A stretch of 51,962 nt of DNA, from the NCBI GenBank assembly GCA_045630265.1, contig JAZQSV010000056.1, forward strand, positions 1 through 51,962, in the 5' to 3' direction. Below the pieces are notes generated by a model. It was not told the DNA's origin. It did not search any database and was given only the letters and a program-made list of their open reading frames with translations. Made by a program: the position numbers and the translations under genes. Shown one piece after another: positions 7,403 through 15,230 of the stretch (positions are counted from its first letter, which is position 1; each line of letters opens with the position of its first letter). The stretch is from UMGS1279 sp045630265 (GTDB lineage Bacteria; Bacillota; Clostridia; Oscillospirales; Acutalibacteraceae).

Positions 7403-7930
7403 TTAGAACACAGGTGTAACCTGGTCCAGCTCCATCTCGGCAGGTATTTCCTGACCAAGCATGGAAATTTTAACGTTAACACAGTTCTTAGCCGGGTCAA
7501 CAGAAATAACTGTGCCCTCTGTTCCCTTAAGGGGTCCGGATACAATGCGAACAATATCGCCCTCACTGTACTTAACCTCTACACTGTGCTTATCAACGCC
7601 CAAGGCCGCAACCTCAGCGTCGGTAAGGGGAACCGGTTTTGAAGCAGGTCCGACAAATCCTGTCACACCTCTGGTGTTACGAACAACGTACCAAGAGTCA
7701 TCAGTAACAATCATTTTAATGAGAACATAACCGGGGAAGATTTTGCGCTCGATTTCACGAACAACGCCATCCTTCACCTCAGAAACCGTTTCCATAGGAA
7801 TCTTTATGTCCAAAATGAGGTCCTGCATTTTGCGGCTTTCTACCATCTTTTCCAAGTCGGTAGCAACCTTGTTTTCGTAGCCCGAATAAGTATGAACTAC
7901 ATACCATTTTGCTTCACTTAACTCAGACAT
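7403..7930 (-). CDS. nusG: Transcription termination/antitermination factor NusG
   Basis: NusG binds RNA polymerase and Rho or S10 and modulates pausing, termination and coupling to the ribosome. The 175-residue protein has an N-terminal NGN domain starting EAKWYVVHTYSGYENKV, with the conserved FPGYVLIKM and TRGVTGFVG segments. A C-terminal KOW domain follows (EGDIVRIVSGPLKGTEG). ATG 7930 follows AGGAGG. It lies 22 nt after secE in the standard secE-nusG pair. Confidence 0.97.
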   Translation of the reverse strand: MSELSEAKWYVVHTYSGYENKVATDLEKMVESRKMQDLILDIKIPMETVSEVKDGVVREIERKIFPGYVLIKMIVTDDSWYVVRNTRGVTGFVGPASKPVPLTDAEVAALGVDKHSVEVKYSEGDIVRIVSGPLKGTEGTVISVDPAKNCVNVKISMLGQEIPAEMELDQVTPVF

Positions 7931-7952
7931 TAGCAGCCTCCTAGGATTTAAC

Positions 7953-8654
7953 TTAGCGGCCGAAAAGAACCTTTAAAAGTTCTGCGAGGCCATAATCTAC
8001 TACCCAGATAACAACGCCGAAAATTGCACACATTGCAAAAACAATTAGTGTGTTGCGGCAAACTGTTTTTAGTGTAGGCCAAACAATTTTTTTGCTTTCG
8101 CTCTTATAATCCTTGAAGAAACGAACTACCTTTTGAGGAAGTGTGTACTTTGCTTTTGTTTCGATAACGGTAATCTTATCGGCCAAAAGAAGATGAGCAA
8201 CGCCAAACACAGCGGAAGCTAGGAATGAAGCGGTAATTGCCCAAACACCAAACTCATAGGTAAGTGTGCTGTAATCAACATTTGCTAAAGGACGAAGATC
8301 TACAAAATTTACAGGTCTGCTAAGCGCAATAACCAGCATGTAGATACCAGGAGCTATAGTAAATAGCGGCGAGGCAAAACGTGCGCCTTTATTTTTAAAT
8401 GTAAGTACAGAAGCTACTATACCAATTACACCTAAAATAAAGCAGAAAAATACGTCGGCACTCCTTGCTAATTTTACCGTTTCTCCGGCAACCTCTTCGC
8501 TGCCCTTAAAACACATTTCAGCACCCGTGAGTACATGATTTACACCGTCAGCTGTGACAGATGCAAAACCGAAAAAGAAAAATACTATTGCTGCTACTGC
8601 TGCAAGGATTGCAAGAATTTGGCTGGCCTTGTTGAATGTTTTTAAAACTTTCAT
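7953..8654 (-). CDS. secE: Preprotein translocase subunit SecE with a long N-terminal membrane extension
   Basis: SecE clamps SecY in the general secretion channel. The C-terminal part (about residues 175-233) is a normal single-helix SecE with VRFFKDYKSESKKIVWP, the conserved amphipathic helix and trans-membrane segment. In front are about 165 extra residues holding four predicted membrane helices (about 12-32, 67-86, 94-112, 136-158). Typical Gram-positive SecE has 60-75 residues. The start is supported by GGGGG before ATG 8654. The extension's role is unknown; no stop or frameshift divides the two parts. Position between rpmG and nusG confirms the SecE call. Confidence 0.9.
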   Translation of the reverse strand: MKVLKTFNKASQILAILAAVAAIVFFFFGFASVTADGVNHVLTGAEMCFKGSEEVAGETVKLARSADVFFCFILGVIGIVASVLTFKNKGARFASPLFTIAPGIYMLVIALSRPVNFVDLRPLANVDYSTLTYEFGVWAITASFLASAVFGVAHLLLADKITVIETKAKYTLPQKVVRFFKDYKSESKKIVWPTLKTVCRNTLIVFAMCAIFGVVIWVVDYGLAELLKVLFGR

Positions 8655-8666
8655 CGTGCTGCCCCC

Positions 8667-8816
8667 TTACTTTGTTTCCTTGTGCACAGTGTGCTTTCTG
8701 CAGAAACGACAGTATTTGTTCATTTCGAGACGATCAGGGTCGTTCTTTTTGTTCTTCATAGTGTTGTAGTTGCGTTGCTTACATTCTGTGCAAGCTAATG
8801 TGATTTTTACTCTCAT
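8667..8816 (-). CDS. rpmG: 50S ribosomal protein L33
   Basis: L33 is a small 50S protein close to the E site. The 49-residue product starts MRVKITLACTECKQRNY and has two CxxC pairs (CTEC, CRFC), so it is the zinc-binding form. ATG 8816 follows GGGAGG at normal spacing. The frame stays open for 48 codons upstream, but that part lacks a convincing start site and is treated as leader. It is the first gene of the rpmG-secE-nusG operon. Confidence 0.97.
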   Translation of the reverse strand: MRVKITLACTECKQRNYNTMKNKKNDPDRLEMNKYCRFCRKHTVHKETK

Positions 8817-9022
8817 GACGGCACCTCCCGTTTTACGGAAATATTTTTTGCTTCGACAAAGCGAAGTAAACGAGCCTCCCACTAACAAAAGCCCGTAAGC
8901 CACCAGTATGCTCAAGACTGAGTGGCGAAGAACAAATGCGAACCTTTGCCTTAGAGCCATATTGAACCGCCCTTTTGACTAACCCAAAAAAACGGCGCAA
9001 AAAAAAAGACCCTAATGTGGTA
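8817..9022 (-). ncRNA. Structured leader before rpmG
   Basis: About 205 nt separate the predicted start of transcription from rpmG. The minus strand holds an 8-bp hairpin with one bulge (CCACTCAGT/ACTGGTGG, about 8897-8922) and CTTCG/CGAAG near 8852-8867. No tRNA fold is present, although a tRNA-Trp is common at this place in other Firmicutes. The in-frame open stretch 8817-8960 could encode a short hydrophobic peptide but has only a weak GGGCGG before its ATG. Confidence 0.45.
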
Positions 9023-9028
9023 CCTATG

Positions 9029-9057
9029 ATTATAGCACACTACCTTGTCAAGGTCAA
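9029..9057 (-). promoter_or_regulatory. Sigma-A-type promoter of rpmG-secE-nusG
   Basis: On the minus strand TTGACC (9052-9057), 17-nt spacer, perfect TATAAT (9029-9034). A second TTGACA lies inside the spacer but at wrong distance. Confidence 0.85.
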
Positions 9058-9095
9058 GAACTTTTTTTAGTTTTTTAAATTTTGTAATATAAAAT

Positions 9096-9122
9096 AAAAA
9101 AGGGTGCCAGCCTCCCCTTTTT
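9096..9122. terminator. Weak symmetric terminator-like hairpin
   Basis: AAAAAGGG and CCCTTTTT pair around a 10-nt loop, with U-runs on both strands. It lies upstream of the rpmG promoter and may be a second stop for the ATPase transcript. The GC part is only three pairs. Confidence 0.4.
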
Positions 9123-9211
9123 AGTGTAGTTTTTTAACAAAATAACTGCGCTACCATATATACATATAATATATAGGGCAACCAAAAGCCCCAAATTCTA
9201 AAAATCGTCGG

Positions 9212-9240
9212 TAAAAAAAGCGCCCGCAAAAAGCGGGCGC
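9212..9240 (-). terminator. Intrinsic terminator of the MsmX-like ATPase gene
   Basis: An 8-bp stem GCGCCCGC/GCGGGCGC (9220-9227 with 9233-9240) is followed on the minus strand by seven U residues. It lies 26 nt past the stop codon at 9266. Confidence 0.92.
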
Positions 9241-9265
9241 AAATTCTTTATAACCTATTACAAAA

Positions 9266-10408
9266 TTAGTTACAAATGGTCTTCTGAGTATCCTTGTCGA
9301 ACAAGTGAATCCTGGTAGGATCAATTGTAATCTTAATTTTGTCGCCGGGACGAGCGGTGTTAGAGGGGTCTACACGAGCATTGATAGGATGACCTTCGCA
9401 GTTCATGTACAGATAGGTCTCGGCACCCATAAGCTCAGTAACCTCAACGTCTGCCTCAACAATACCTTCGGGAATTGTGTCAAGGAAGTTCTGCTCGTTG
9501 TGAACGTGTTCAGGACGGATACCAATCATAACCTCTTTATCCTCATAAGGAACCAAAGCGTCCTTAGCGTTTTTGTTTTCAGGAAGAAGGATGCGATACT
9601 TAACGCCTGCACGGGTTTTGGTATCTTCAGAGCCAAACTCTGCATAGTATTTGTCGCCATCCTTAATAACCTTACCCTCGATAAAGTTCATCTGAGGAGA
9701 ACCGATAAATCCTGCAACGAACATATTACAAGGTCTGTCGTAAAGAACCTGAGGAGCGTCGCACTGCTGGATAAGACCATCCTTCATAACTACGATACGG
9801 GTACCCATTGTCATAGCCTCGGTCTGATCGTGGGTAACGTAAATGAAGGTTGTGCCAAGTTTCTGGTGCATTCTGGTAAGCTCGGTACGCATCTGTGCAC
9901 GAAGCTTAGCATCCAAGTTAGAAAGCGGCTCGTCAAGAAGGAATACCTTAGGCTCACGAACGATTGCACGACCTAAAGCAACACGCTGACGCTGACCACC
10001 GGAAAGTGCCTTGGGCTTACGCTCTAAAAGGTGCTCAATATCAAGAATACGAGCAGCCTCTTCTACACGGCGGCGGATTTCCTCTTTAGATGTTTTACGT
10101 AGTTTAAGACCGAATGCCATGTTGTCAAACACAGTCATATGCGGGTAAAGAGCATAGTTCTGGAACACCATTGCAATATCACGGTCTTTGGGAGCAACGT
10201 CGTTAACCAAACGATCTCCAATGTAAAGCTCACCGCTGCTGATTTCCTCCAAACCTGCAATCATACGAAGGGTGGTGGATTTACCGCAACCGGAAGGACC
10301 AACCAAGATAATAAACTCTTTATCCTTAATTTCCAAGTTAAAGTCGGAAACGGCGATAACGCCACCGGGATACTTCTTATAAATATTTTTTAGTGAAAGA
10401 CTTGCCAT
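9266..10408 (-). CDS. msmX: Carbohydrate ABC importer ATP-binding protein (MsmX/UgpC family)
   Basis: This ATPase energises CUT1-type sugar importers and in Firmicutes often serves several transporters. The 380-residue protein has Walker A GPSGCGKST (37-45), Q-loop FQN (82-84), signature LSGGQ (135-139), Walker B VFLLDE (155-160) and an H-loop VTHDQ near 190. A C-terminal TOBE/MOP-like regulatory part (IGIRPEHVH) follows. It stands alone between its own promoter and terminator with no permeases. It may power the orphan binding protein at 3300-4748 and importers elsewhere; that is inference. The symbol reflects family, not proven orthology. Confidence 0.92.
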   Translation of the reverse strand: MASLSLKNIYKKYPGGVIAVSDFNLEIKDKEFIILVGPSGCGKSTTLRMIAGLEEISSGELYIGDRLVNDVAPKDRDIAMVFQNYALYPHMTVFDNMAFGLKLRKTSKEEIRRRVEEAARILDIEHLLERKPKALSGGQRQRVALGRAIVREPKVFLLDEPLSNLDAKLRAQMRTELTRMHQKLGTTFIYVTHDQTEAMTMGTRIVVMKDGLIQQCDAPQVLYDRPCNMFVAGFIGSPQMNFIEGKVIKDGDKYYAEFGSEDTKTRAGVKYRILLPENKNAKDALVPYEDKEVMIGIRPEHVHNEQNFLDTIPEGIVEADVEVTELMGAETYLYMNCEGHPINARVDPSNTARPGDKIKITIDPTRIHLFDKDTQKTICN

Positions 10409-10484
10409 TTAAATGACCTCCTATTTTCAAAAACACACGAGTATGTTTTATGTGAAAATATTATATCAAGATGCGCTGCAAATT

Positions 10485-10512
10485 ACTATACCACATTTGT
10501 CCAAATATTCAA
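10485..10512 (-). promoter_or_regulatory. Probable promoter of the MsmX-like gene
   Basis: On the minus strand TTGAAT (10507-10512), 16-nt spacer, TATAGT (10485-10490). The spacer is one base short of the usual 17 in this window. Confidence 0.55.
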
Positions 10513-10593
10513 CTTTTATTTTGTAGATATTGACTAATGATTTTCAGCATAATAATACTTTTCACAAAAACCACGACATATTTTGACATTTTT

Positions 10594-11322
10594 TTATTTA
10601 TCCGTACATAAACCGGCAGTTTCAAGGAGTTTTGAAAGCTCGGCCTTGTTCAGTTCTCTCCACTGTCCTTCCTTTAAATCCGAAGGGATTTTCAGCCCGC
10701 CGAAAGATACTCTACTAAGTTCGTTTACACCAAGCCCAAAAACTCCAAACATTCTTTTTATCTGATGATACTTACCCTCTATTATGGTAACCCCGGCCAC
10801 AAAGGGCGAATCCAAAACCGTAAGCTTTGCAGGAGAAAGCTTTGTTCCGTCCGCAAGAGTAACACCCTTTTCAAAACCCGAAATAACCGTACTTGTTATC
10901 TCACCGTCCAGCACCGCAATATATTCCTTGGGCACCTTTTTCTTGGGGGACAAAAGGCGATGGGCAAAATCACCGTCATCGGTTAAAATCAGCATGCCGG
11001 TTGTATTTTTATCAAGCCGCCCCACGGGGAAAGGATTTCTCCTTTTGGCGCTGTCATCTAATAAATCAACCACCGTATTTGTCCTCTTATCTTCACTGGC
11101 CGACAAAACGCCCTTTGGCTTGTTCATTACTATATAGATATGTTCCTTATAGGATAGGTCGTCCCCTTCTAAGGATATTTCATCGACGCTAAAATTCACC
11201 TTCGCGCCAATATCCCGTACCACACCCCCGTTAACGCTTATAAGTCCCCTTAAAATAAGACCTCTTGCCTCACTGCGTGATACACCCTTTGATTTTGAAA
11301 CTACTTTATCAAGTCTTTCCAT
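10594..11322 (-). CDS. rsuA: Pseudouridine synthase, RsuA/RluB family
   Basis: It isomerises uridine in rRNA. The 242-residue protein has an N-terminal S4 RNA-binding domain (MERLDKVVSKSKGVSRSEAR, then GLISVNG). The catalytic domain contains GRLDKNTTGMLILTDDG with the active-site Asp, and it ends in IIEGKYHQIKRMFG. The size and short C-terminus fit the small-subunit RsuA type, modifying 16S U516 in model organisms; RluB/RluE-like activity cannot be excluded from sequence alone. ATG 11322 follows AGTAGG. The DUF4830 gene stop lies 27 nt upstream, so they may be cotranscribed. Confidence 0.88.
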   Translation of the reverse strand: MERLDKVVSKSKGVSRSEARGLILRGLISVNGGVVRDIGAKVNFSVDEISLEGDDLSYKEHIYIVMNKPKGVLSASEDKRTNTVVDLLDDSAKRRNPFPVGRLDKNTTGMLILTDDGDFAHRLLSPKKKVPKEYIAVLDGEITSTVISGFEKGVTLADGTKLSPAKLTVLDSPFVAGVTIIEGKYHQIKRMFGVFGLGVNELSRVSFGGLKIPSDLKEGQWRELNKAELSKLLETAGLCTDK

Positions 11323-11349
11323 GCTAAACCTACTTTTGTTTTTCCTTTA

Positions 11350-11808
11350 TTATGTTATTTTCTTAAGTGGTAGCATATAGCCGTCTTCAACTGCTATGGC
11401 CGCTATATCTCCGCCTATTAAACTTCCATCCAAAACAAGCAAATGGGCATAAAGGTCATCTCTATTGCCCTCCAGTTTAACTGTATACAACTCCACTTTT
11501 TTGCCTGAAAAGGGCTTTAAATCATAACCCGCCCGTTGTTGCAAAAGATTATACTCTTCATACACGGTTGAAAATTTATAGGGTATTTCAACCGCCTTTA
11601 CTTCCCAGATAGCATCCTTCTTAGGAGTAACCCCAAGTTCTTTTAAAAACTCTTCCCTTTGCTTATTTGTCGCTGCATTTTGCGGCAGGTTTTCTCCCTT
11701 TACACTATTTGAAAAAAGGAAAAGCGCCGAAACCAAAAGCACAACCGACAAAACCGAAATAAGCAAATATTTTGACAAGATTTTTGCGCTTGTAACCTTA
11801 AAAAACAT
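11350..11808 (-). CDS. Membrane-anchored DUF4830-type protein
   Basis: The function is unknown. The 152-residue product has one N-terminal membrane helix (about 13-32), then an extracytoplasmic domain. Its features are QREEFLKELGV, a central YEEYNLLQQRAGYDL and a C-terminal LLVLDGSLIGGDIAAI. This pattern matches what I know of DUF4830 proteins, common single-pass proteins of Clostridia. The AGGGG ribosome-binding site lies in one arm of an imperfect hairpin (11811-11842), which might limit translation. It lies between ispF and rsuA; no functional link to either is evident. Confidence 0.7.
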   Translation of the reverse strand: MFFKVTSAKILSKYLLISVLSVVLLVSALFLFSNSVKGENLPQNAATNKQREEFLKELGVTPKKDAIWEVKAVEIPYKFSTVYEEYNLLQQRAGYDLKPFSGKKVELYTVKLEGNRDDLYAHLLVLDGSLIGGDIAAIAVEDGYMLPLKKIT

Positions 11809-11865
11809 ATAAGCACCCCTTTTAATATTATTAAAGGCGCTTATATTTTATGAATTATAAGGATA

Positions 11866-12339
11866 TTACTTTTCCTCTATAAGGCAAACGGCGTGGGCGG
11901 CTATTCCCTCGCCCTTTCCCGTAAACCCAAGCCCCTCTTCAGTGGTGGCTTTAACGCTTACCGCATTTAAAGGAATTCCCAAATCGGCCGCTATATTCTC
12001 CCTCATTGTTAGAATGTGGGGCGCCATTTTTGGTTTTTCGGCAAGTATTGTAGAGTCAATGTTCAAAATGCCAAAACCTTTTTCCCTTAGTAACTTTGCA
12101 ACCTCACGAAGCAGGATGCGGCTATCTATATTTTTATATTTTGCATCACTCGGAGGAAAATGCTTTCCGATATCACCAAGAGCCGCAGCGCCAAGCAGGG
12201 CATCACTTATAGCGTGGAGTAAAACATCAGCATCCGAATGTCCCAAAAGACCCATATCATAGGGTATTTCTACGCCGCCGAGGATTAGCTTTCTGCCGAT
12301 TTCTAGGCGGTGAACGTCATAGCCGTGTCCTATTCTCAT
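11866..12339 (-). CDS. ispF: 2-C-methyl-D-erythritol 2,4-cyclodiphosphate synthase
   Basis: IspF cyclises CDP-methylerythritol 2-phosphate in the non-mevalonate isoprenoid pathway. The 157-residue protein has the zinc ligands Asp8 and His10 (GYDVH) and His42 (LLHAISD), plus the conserved GLLGHSDADVL and GLGFTGKGEGIAAHA segments. Its start overlaps the end of ispD by four bases (ATGA), so the two are translationally coupled consecutive pathway enzymes, though IspE is not encoded here. Confidence 0.97.
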   Translation of the reverse strand: MRIGHGYDVHRLEIGRKLILGGVEIPYDMGLLGHSDADVLLHAISDALLGAAALGDIGKHFPPSDAKYKNIDSRILLREVAKLLREKGFGILNIDSTILAEKPKMAPHILTMRENIAADLGIPLNAVSVKATTEEGLGFTGKGEGIAAHAVCLIEEK

Positions 12340-13094
12340 AAGTTTTCCTCCCTTTTTAAAAATGCAGATGCAAGTTCCAGATCTTCCGGTGTAGTAATTT
12401 TTATGTTCTTATAGTCACCAAGGGTAGTATAAACCGTAATACCCGCATTCTCCACCACGCTGCTATCATCGGTGAAGTTTGCAAGTTCTTCCTCCGCCGA
12501 TTCAAGCGCTTTTTTGTAATTTTCGGTTTTGAAACCCTGCGGAGTTTGAACGAGGCAAAGAGTGCTGCGGTCAGGGGTGTTTATAACCTTACCTAAAGCG
12601 CCCGTTACCTTGACGGTATCCTTAGGTGCAACAACGGGTATAGCAGCGCCAAATTCTTCGGCCGCCGAAATTACACCCTCTATAACCTTACTGCTTACAA
12701 GCGGTCTGGCGCCGTCGTGTATAAGCACGGTTTTTATGTCGGCATCTGCACCAAGTAGGTAAAAACCGTTTCTAACCGACTCCTGCCTTGAAGGGCCGCC
12801 AACCACAATATCACTAACCTTAAAAAGATTATATTCGGCCACTAAATTTTGTATATCGGCCACCATATCTTCCCTTGTTACAACCACAATTTTTTCTATT
12901 GACAAAATATCTTGGAAAGCCATAATGGTGCGAGCTATTACAGGAATGCCCACCAAGGATGCTAAAATTTTATTTTGCCCCTCCATACGACTGGCACTTC
13001 CCGCTGCCGTAATAATTACCCCCACCTTGCCATAGGCGAAAGTTTCTTTCTTTTCCTCTTTGGTATATGTTATGTTAAAGGTTTTCAAACTCAA
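12336..13094 (-). CDS. ispD: 2-C-methyl-D-erythritol 4-phosphate cytidylyltransferase
   Basis: IspD activates methylerythritol 4-phosphate with CTP. The nucleotidyltransferase P-loop appears as IITAAGSASRMEGQNK around residues 27-42. Further conserved blocks are VVGGPSRQESVRNGF, VLIHDGARPLVS and TPQGFK. The frame starts with TTG at 13094, GAGG 7 nt before it; 24 residues precede the core, longer than usual, so a later start is possible but no ATG with a better site is seen. A strong terminator ends just upstream of this ribosome-binding site, leaving no room for a promoter. Confidence 0.95.
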   Translation of the reverse strand: MSLKTFNITYTKEEKKETFAYGKVGVIITAAGSASRMEGQNKILASLVGIPVIARTIMAFQDILSIEKIVVVTREDMVADIQNLVAEYNLFKVSDIVVGGPSRQESVRNGFYLLGADADIKTVLIHDGARPLVSSKVIEGVISAAEEFGAAIPVVAPKDTVKVTGALGKVINTPDRSTLCLVQTPQGFKTENYKKALESAEEELANFTDDSSVVENAGITVYTTLGDYKNIKITTPEDLELASAFLKREENL

Positions 13095-13106
13095 AATAAT
13101 ACCTCA

Positions 13107-13140
13107 CAAAAAACGGGGTGCCGCTTTTTGCAGCACCCCG
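13107..13140 (-). terminator. Intrinsic terminator between the CD1247-type gene and ispD
   Basis: The stem CGGGGTGC/GCACCCCG (13114-13121 with 13133-13140) is followed on the minus strand by six U residues. The ispD ribosome-binding site follows almost directly, so ispDF expression depends on read-through or on an unseen internal promoter. Confidence 0.88.
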
Positions 13141-13150
13141 CCGTTTTTAA

Positions 13151-13588
13151 TTATTTATCGCTGCAATCACATTCGCAACTGTCGCATTCGCAGTCGCAAC
13201 CCTCAAAATCAAACTCAAGATTTGTGCCACAGTTAGGACAAGCGATTTCGCCCTCCTCAAGCATTCCCTCATCAAGGTAAACAATGTCATGGCAAGCGGG
13301 ACACTCTACCTCATAAAGGTCGTCGTCCTCATCGAAGAACTCATCATCGTCGTCCTCATAATCTTCATCGTCATAAACAAAGTCCTCAAGATTGGAAAGG
13401 TCTTCGTCAACAGCGTCGATCTGCTCGCAAAGCTCAGCTGCCGCATCCTCCAAATCCTCAACTGTAAGGGCTACATCCTCTAAAAGCTCAATAATTGCTT
13501 TAAGCACTTTACTGTTTTTGTCGTTGCTGTCAAGCTCTAAGCCCTCAGCAAGACCTTTGATGTAAGCAACTTTTTCCGAAATTGTCAT
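13151..13588 (-). CDS. CD1247-family acidic zinc-ribbon protein with a Cys-rich tail
   Basis: The function is unknown. The 145-residue protein has a helical N-terminal half (residues 1-70) and a very acidic stretch (about 70-93, mainly Asp and Glu). A zinc ribbon follows with CPAC (96-99) and CPNC (117-120). The last 15 residues hold six cysteines at 131, 133, 135, 138, 140 and 142 alternating with acidic residues, reminiscent of a metallothionein-like tail. The N-terminal part and its place directly downstream of efp fit the CD1247 family of Clostridia. A stable metal site is likely; the tail is the unusual element. Confidence 0.75.
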   Translation of the reverse strand: MTISEKVAYIKGLAEGLELDSNDKNSKVLKAIIELLEDVALTVEDLEDAAAELCEQIDAVDEDLSNLEDFVYDDEDYEDDDDEFFDEDDDLYEVECPACHDIVYLDEGMLEEGEIACPNCGTNLEFDFEGCDCECDSCECDCSDK

Positions 13589-13632
13589 TTAAAGCACACT
13601 CCTTACGGATATTATAGATATTTTTTAAAAAA

Positions 13633-14190
13633 TTATGCGCGCTCCATGTATTCGCCGGTTCTTGTGTCGATACGGATAACGTCGCCCTCATCAATAAATA
13701 GCGGTACGCGAATTTCTGCACCTGTTTCAAGTGTAGCGGGTTTGGTAGCGTTGGTAGCGGTATCACCCTTAAAACCGGGATCGGTCTGGGTAACGGTGAG
13801 CTCAACAAATGTAGGCGGCTCAATACCGAAAACGTTGCCTTTGTAGGAAAGAATTTTACAAACCATATTTTCCTTAACAAACTTAAAATTGTCTCCAAGG
13901 TCAGATTCATTTACAGGAATAAGCTCATAGCTTTCAGGGTCCATAAAGTAGTAAAGACCGCTATCGTTATAAGAGTACTCCATTTCCTTTCTTTCAATAA
14001 ATGCAGTAGGAAATTTATCATTCGGGTTGAAAGTACGTTCAACCACAGAACCTGCAATTACGTTCTTAATTTTTGCGCGTACGAAAGCGGCGCCTTTACC
14101 GGGTTTAACATGCTGAAACTCAATAATCTGATAAACGTTTCCGTCCATTTCAAATGTTACGCCATTTCTAAAATCACCGGCAGATACCAT
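13633..14190 (-). CDS. efp: Translation elongation factor P
   Basis: EF-P rescues ribosomes stalled on polyproline. The 185-residue protein has the KOW-like N-terminal domain with the tip loop KPGKGAAF, in which Lys32 is the residue modified in many bacteria. Two OB domains follow, ending in TRTGEYMERA. ATG 14190 follows GGAGG by 8 nt; an in-frame TTG overlapping that site is rejected. It has its own consensus promoter, a leader with two hairpins, and leads into the CD1247-type gene. Confidence 0.97.
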   Translation of the reverse strand: MVSAGDFRNGVTFEMDGNVYQIIEFQHVKPGKGAAFVRAKIKNVIAGSVVERTFNPNDKFPTAFIERKEMEYSYNDSGLYYFMDPESYELIPVNESDLGDNFKFVKENMVCKILSYKGNVFGIEPPTFVELTVTQTDPGFKGDTATNATKPATLETGAEIRVPLFIDEGDVIRIDTRTGEYMERA

Positions 14191-14212
14191 ATTTTTTACC
14201 TCCAAATTTAAC

Positions 14213-14262
14213 TATCGGTCAGTACCGATATATACCAAATAAATACTGATTTTTCTCTTTAA
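14213..14262 (-). other. Two hairpins in the efp leader
   Basis: The minus-strand leader contains TATCGGT/ACCGATA around a 4-nt loop (14213-14230) and a second inverted repeat ACTGATTT/AAATCAGT just upstream. There is no U-tract. Their role, perhaps mRNA stability or translational control, is not known. Confidence 0.5.
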
Positions 14263-14275
14263 ATCAGTTACTAAA

Positions 14276-14304
14276 ATTATACCTTGTTTTCCAAACTTTG
14301 TCAA
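14276..14304 (-). promoter_or_regulatory. Consensus sigma-A promoter of efp
   Basis: On the minus strand perfect TTGACA (14299-14304), 17-nt spacer, perfect TATAAT (14276-14281), one of the strongest promoters in the window. Confidence 0.92.
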
Positions 14305-14363
14305 GGCATTTATGCCATTTTATGAAGCAATTTGTATATTATTTTCCGTCCAAACCATCAATG

Positions 14364-15215
14364 CTATTTTACCGACATATAGTACTGCTTCATTGAAAGC
14401 GCGTCCTCGGCCTGTGTTCCCGCCGATTCGCAAATAAATGTAGGGCTTAAATTTTTCTTTGCGGTAATCTCCATAACCGGCTCAAAATCGGGGCCATAAA
14501 GGGCATCCTCAAAGGTAAGGTGTTTTTTCTCGCCACCCGTAGTATATTCTATTTTAGAAAAATGGGAGTGAAAGCCCTTTAATCTTTCATATCCTAAACG
14601 GTTTTCAATGGTTTCAAAAACCTTTAAAATATCCTCCGCACTGTTACAGCCACCCATTGTTCTGGCATTTAAATGTCCAAAATCAATGCAAGGAATTAAG
14701 CGCTCGTCCACCTCGCAAAGGGCAAGCACCTCCTCCAATGTGCCAAGCTGGTTAATTTTGCCCATTGTTTCGGGGCATATGTGAATATGGGAAAGCCCCG
14801 CATTATCCAAAGCATCAAGCGCTATTTTCATTGTATCTATAGCAAGGGAAAGTGCCTCTTCCCTACTTATTTTACTGCAGGAGCCGGTGTGCACTACTAT
14901 TCTGTTTCCGCCCATATAATTTACTGCCGCAGCGCTGTCTAAAATATATTTAACGGAATTTAGACGTTTTTCCTCTTCCACCGAAGACATTGAAATATAA
15001 TAAGGCGCGTGAAGAGAAAGGGTTATTCCTTTTTCCTTGGCTAAAACGCCAAGCTCAGTTGACTTTTCCTTGCCTATATTTACACCTCTGCCGCATTGGT
15101 ACTCAAATGCATCGAGTCCCATTTTCACAAGATACTCGGGCACTTGTAAGGAGCTTTTATATCCAAGGGTAGTAAAGCTTTCAGAATTGCCCGCAGGCCC
15201 AAAAATTGCTGACAT
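14364..15215 (-). CDS. nfo: Endonuclease IV-like AP endonuclease (TIM barrel)
   Basis: Nfo cleaves DNA at abasic sites in base excision repair. The 283-residue protein is a TIM barrel with metal-ligand motifs in family order: LSLHAPYY, VVHTGS, ICPETMG, CIDFGHLNAR, GFHSHFSK and FICESAG. These match the His/Glu/Asp three-zinc site of endonuclease IV. It is close to the usual length (about 280). It lies 15 nt after yqeG, likely cotranscribed. A related sugar-isomerase-type TIM barrel is the main alternative, less likely given the ligand set. Confidence 0.85.
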   Translation of the reverse strand: MSAIFGPAGNSESFTTLGYKSSLQVPEYLVKMGLDAFEYQCGRGVNIGKEKSTELGVLAKEKGITLSLHAPYYISMSSVEEEKRLNSVKYILDSAAAVNYMGGNRIVVHTGSCSKISREEALSLAIDTMKIALDALDNAGLSHIHICPETMGKINQLGTLEEVLALCEVDERLIPCIDFGHLNARTMGGCNSAEDILKVFETIENRLGYERLKGFHSHFSKIEYTTGGEKKHLTFEDALYGPDFEPVMEITAKKNLSPTFICESAGTQAEDALSMKQYYMSVK

Positions 15216-15230
15216 ATTTTCACCTTCCGC

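Noticed and set aside
8817..9022. tRNA-Trp expected between promoter and rpmG/secE as in other Firmicutes
   Set aside because: No cloverleaf or CCA end can be formed from this stretch.
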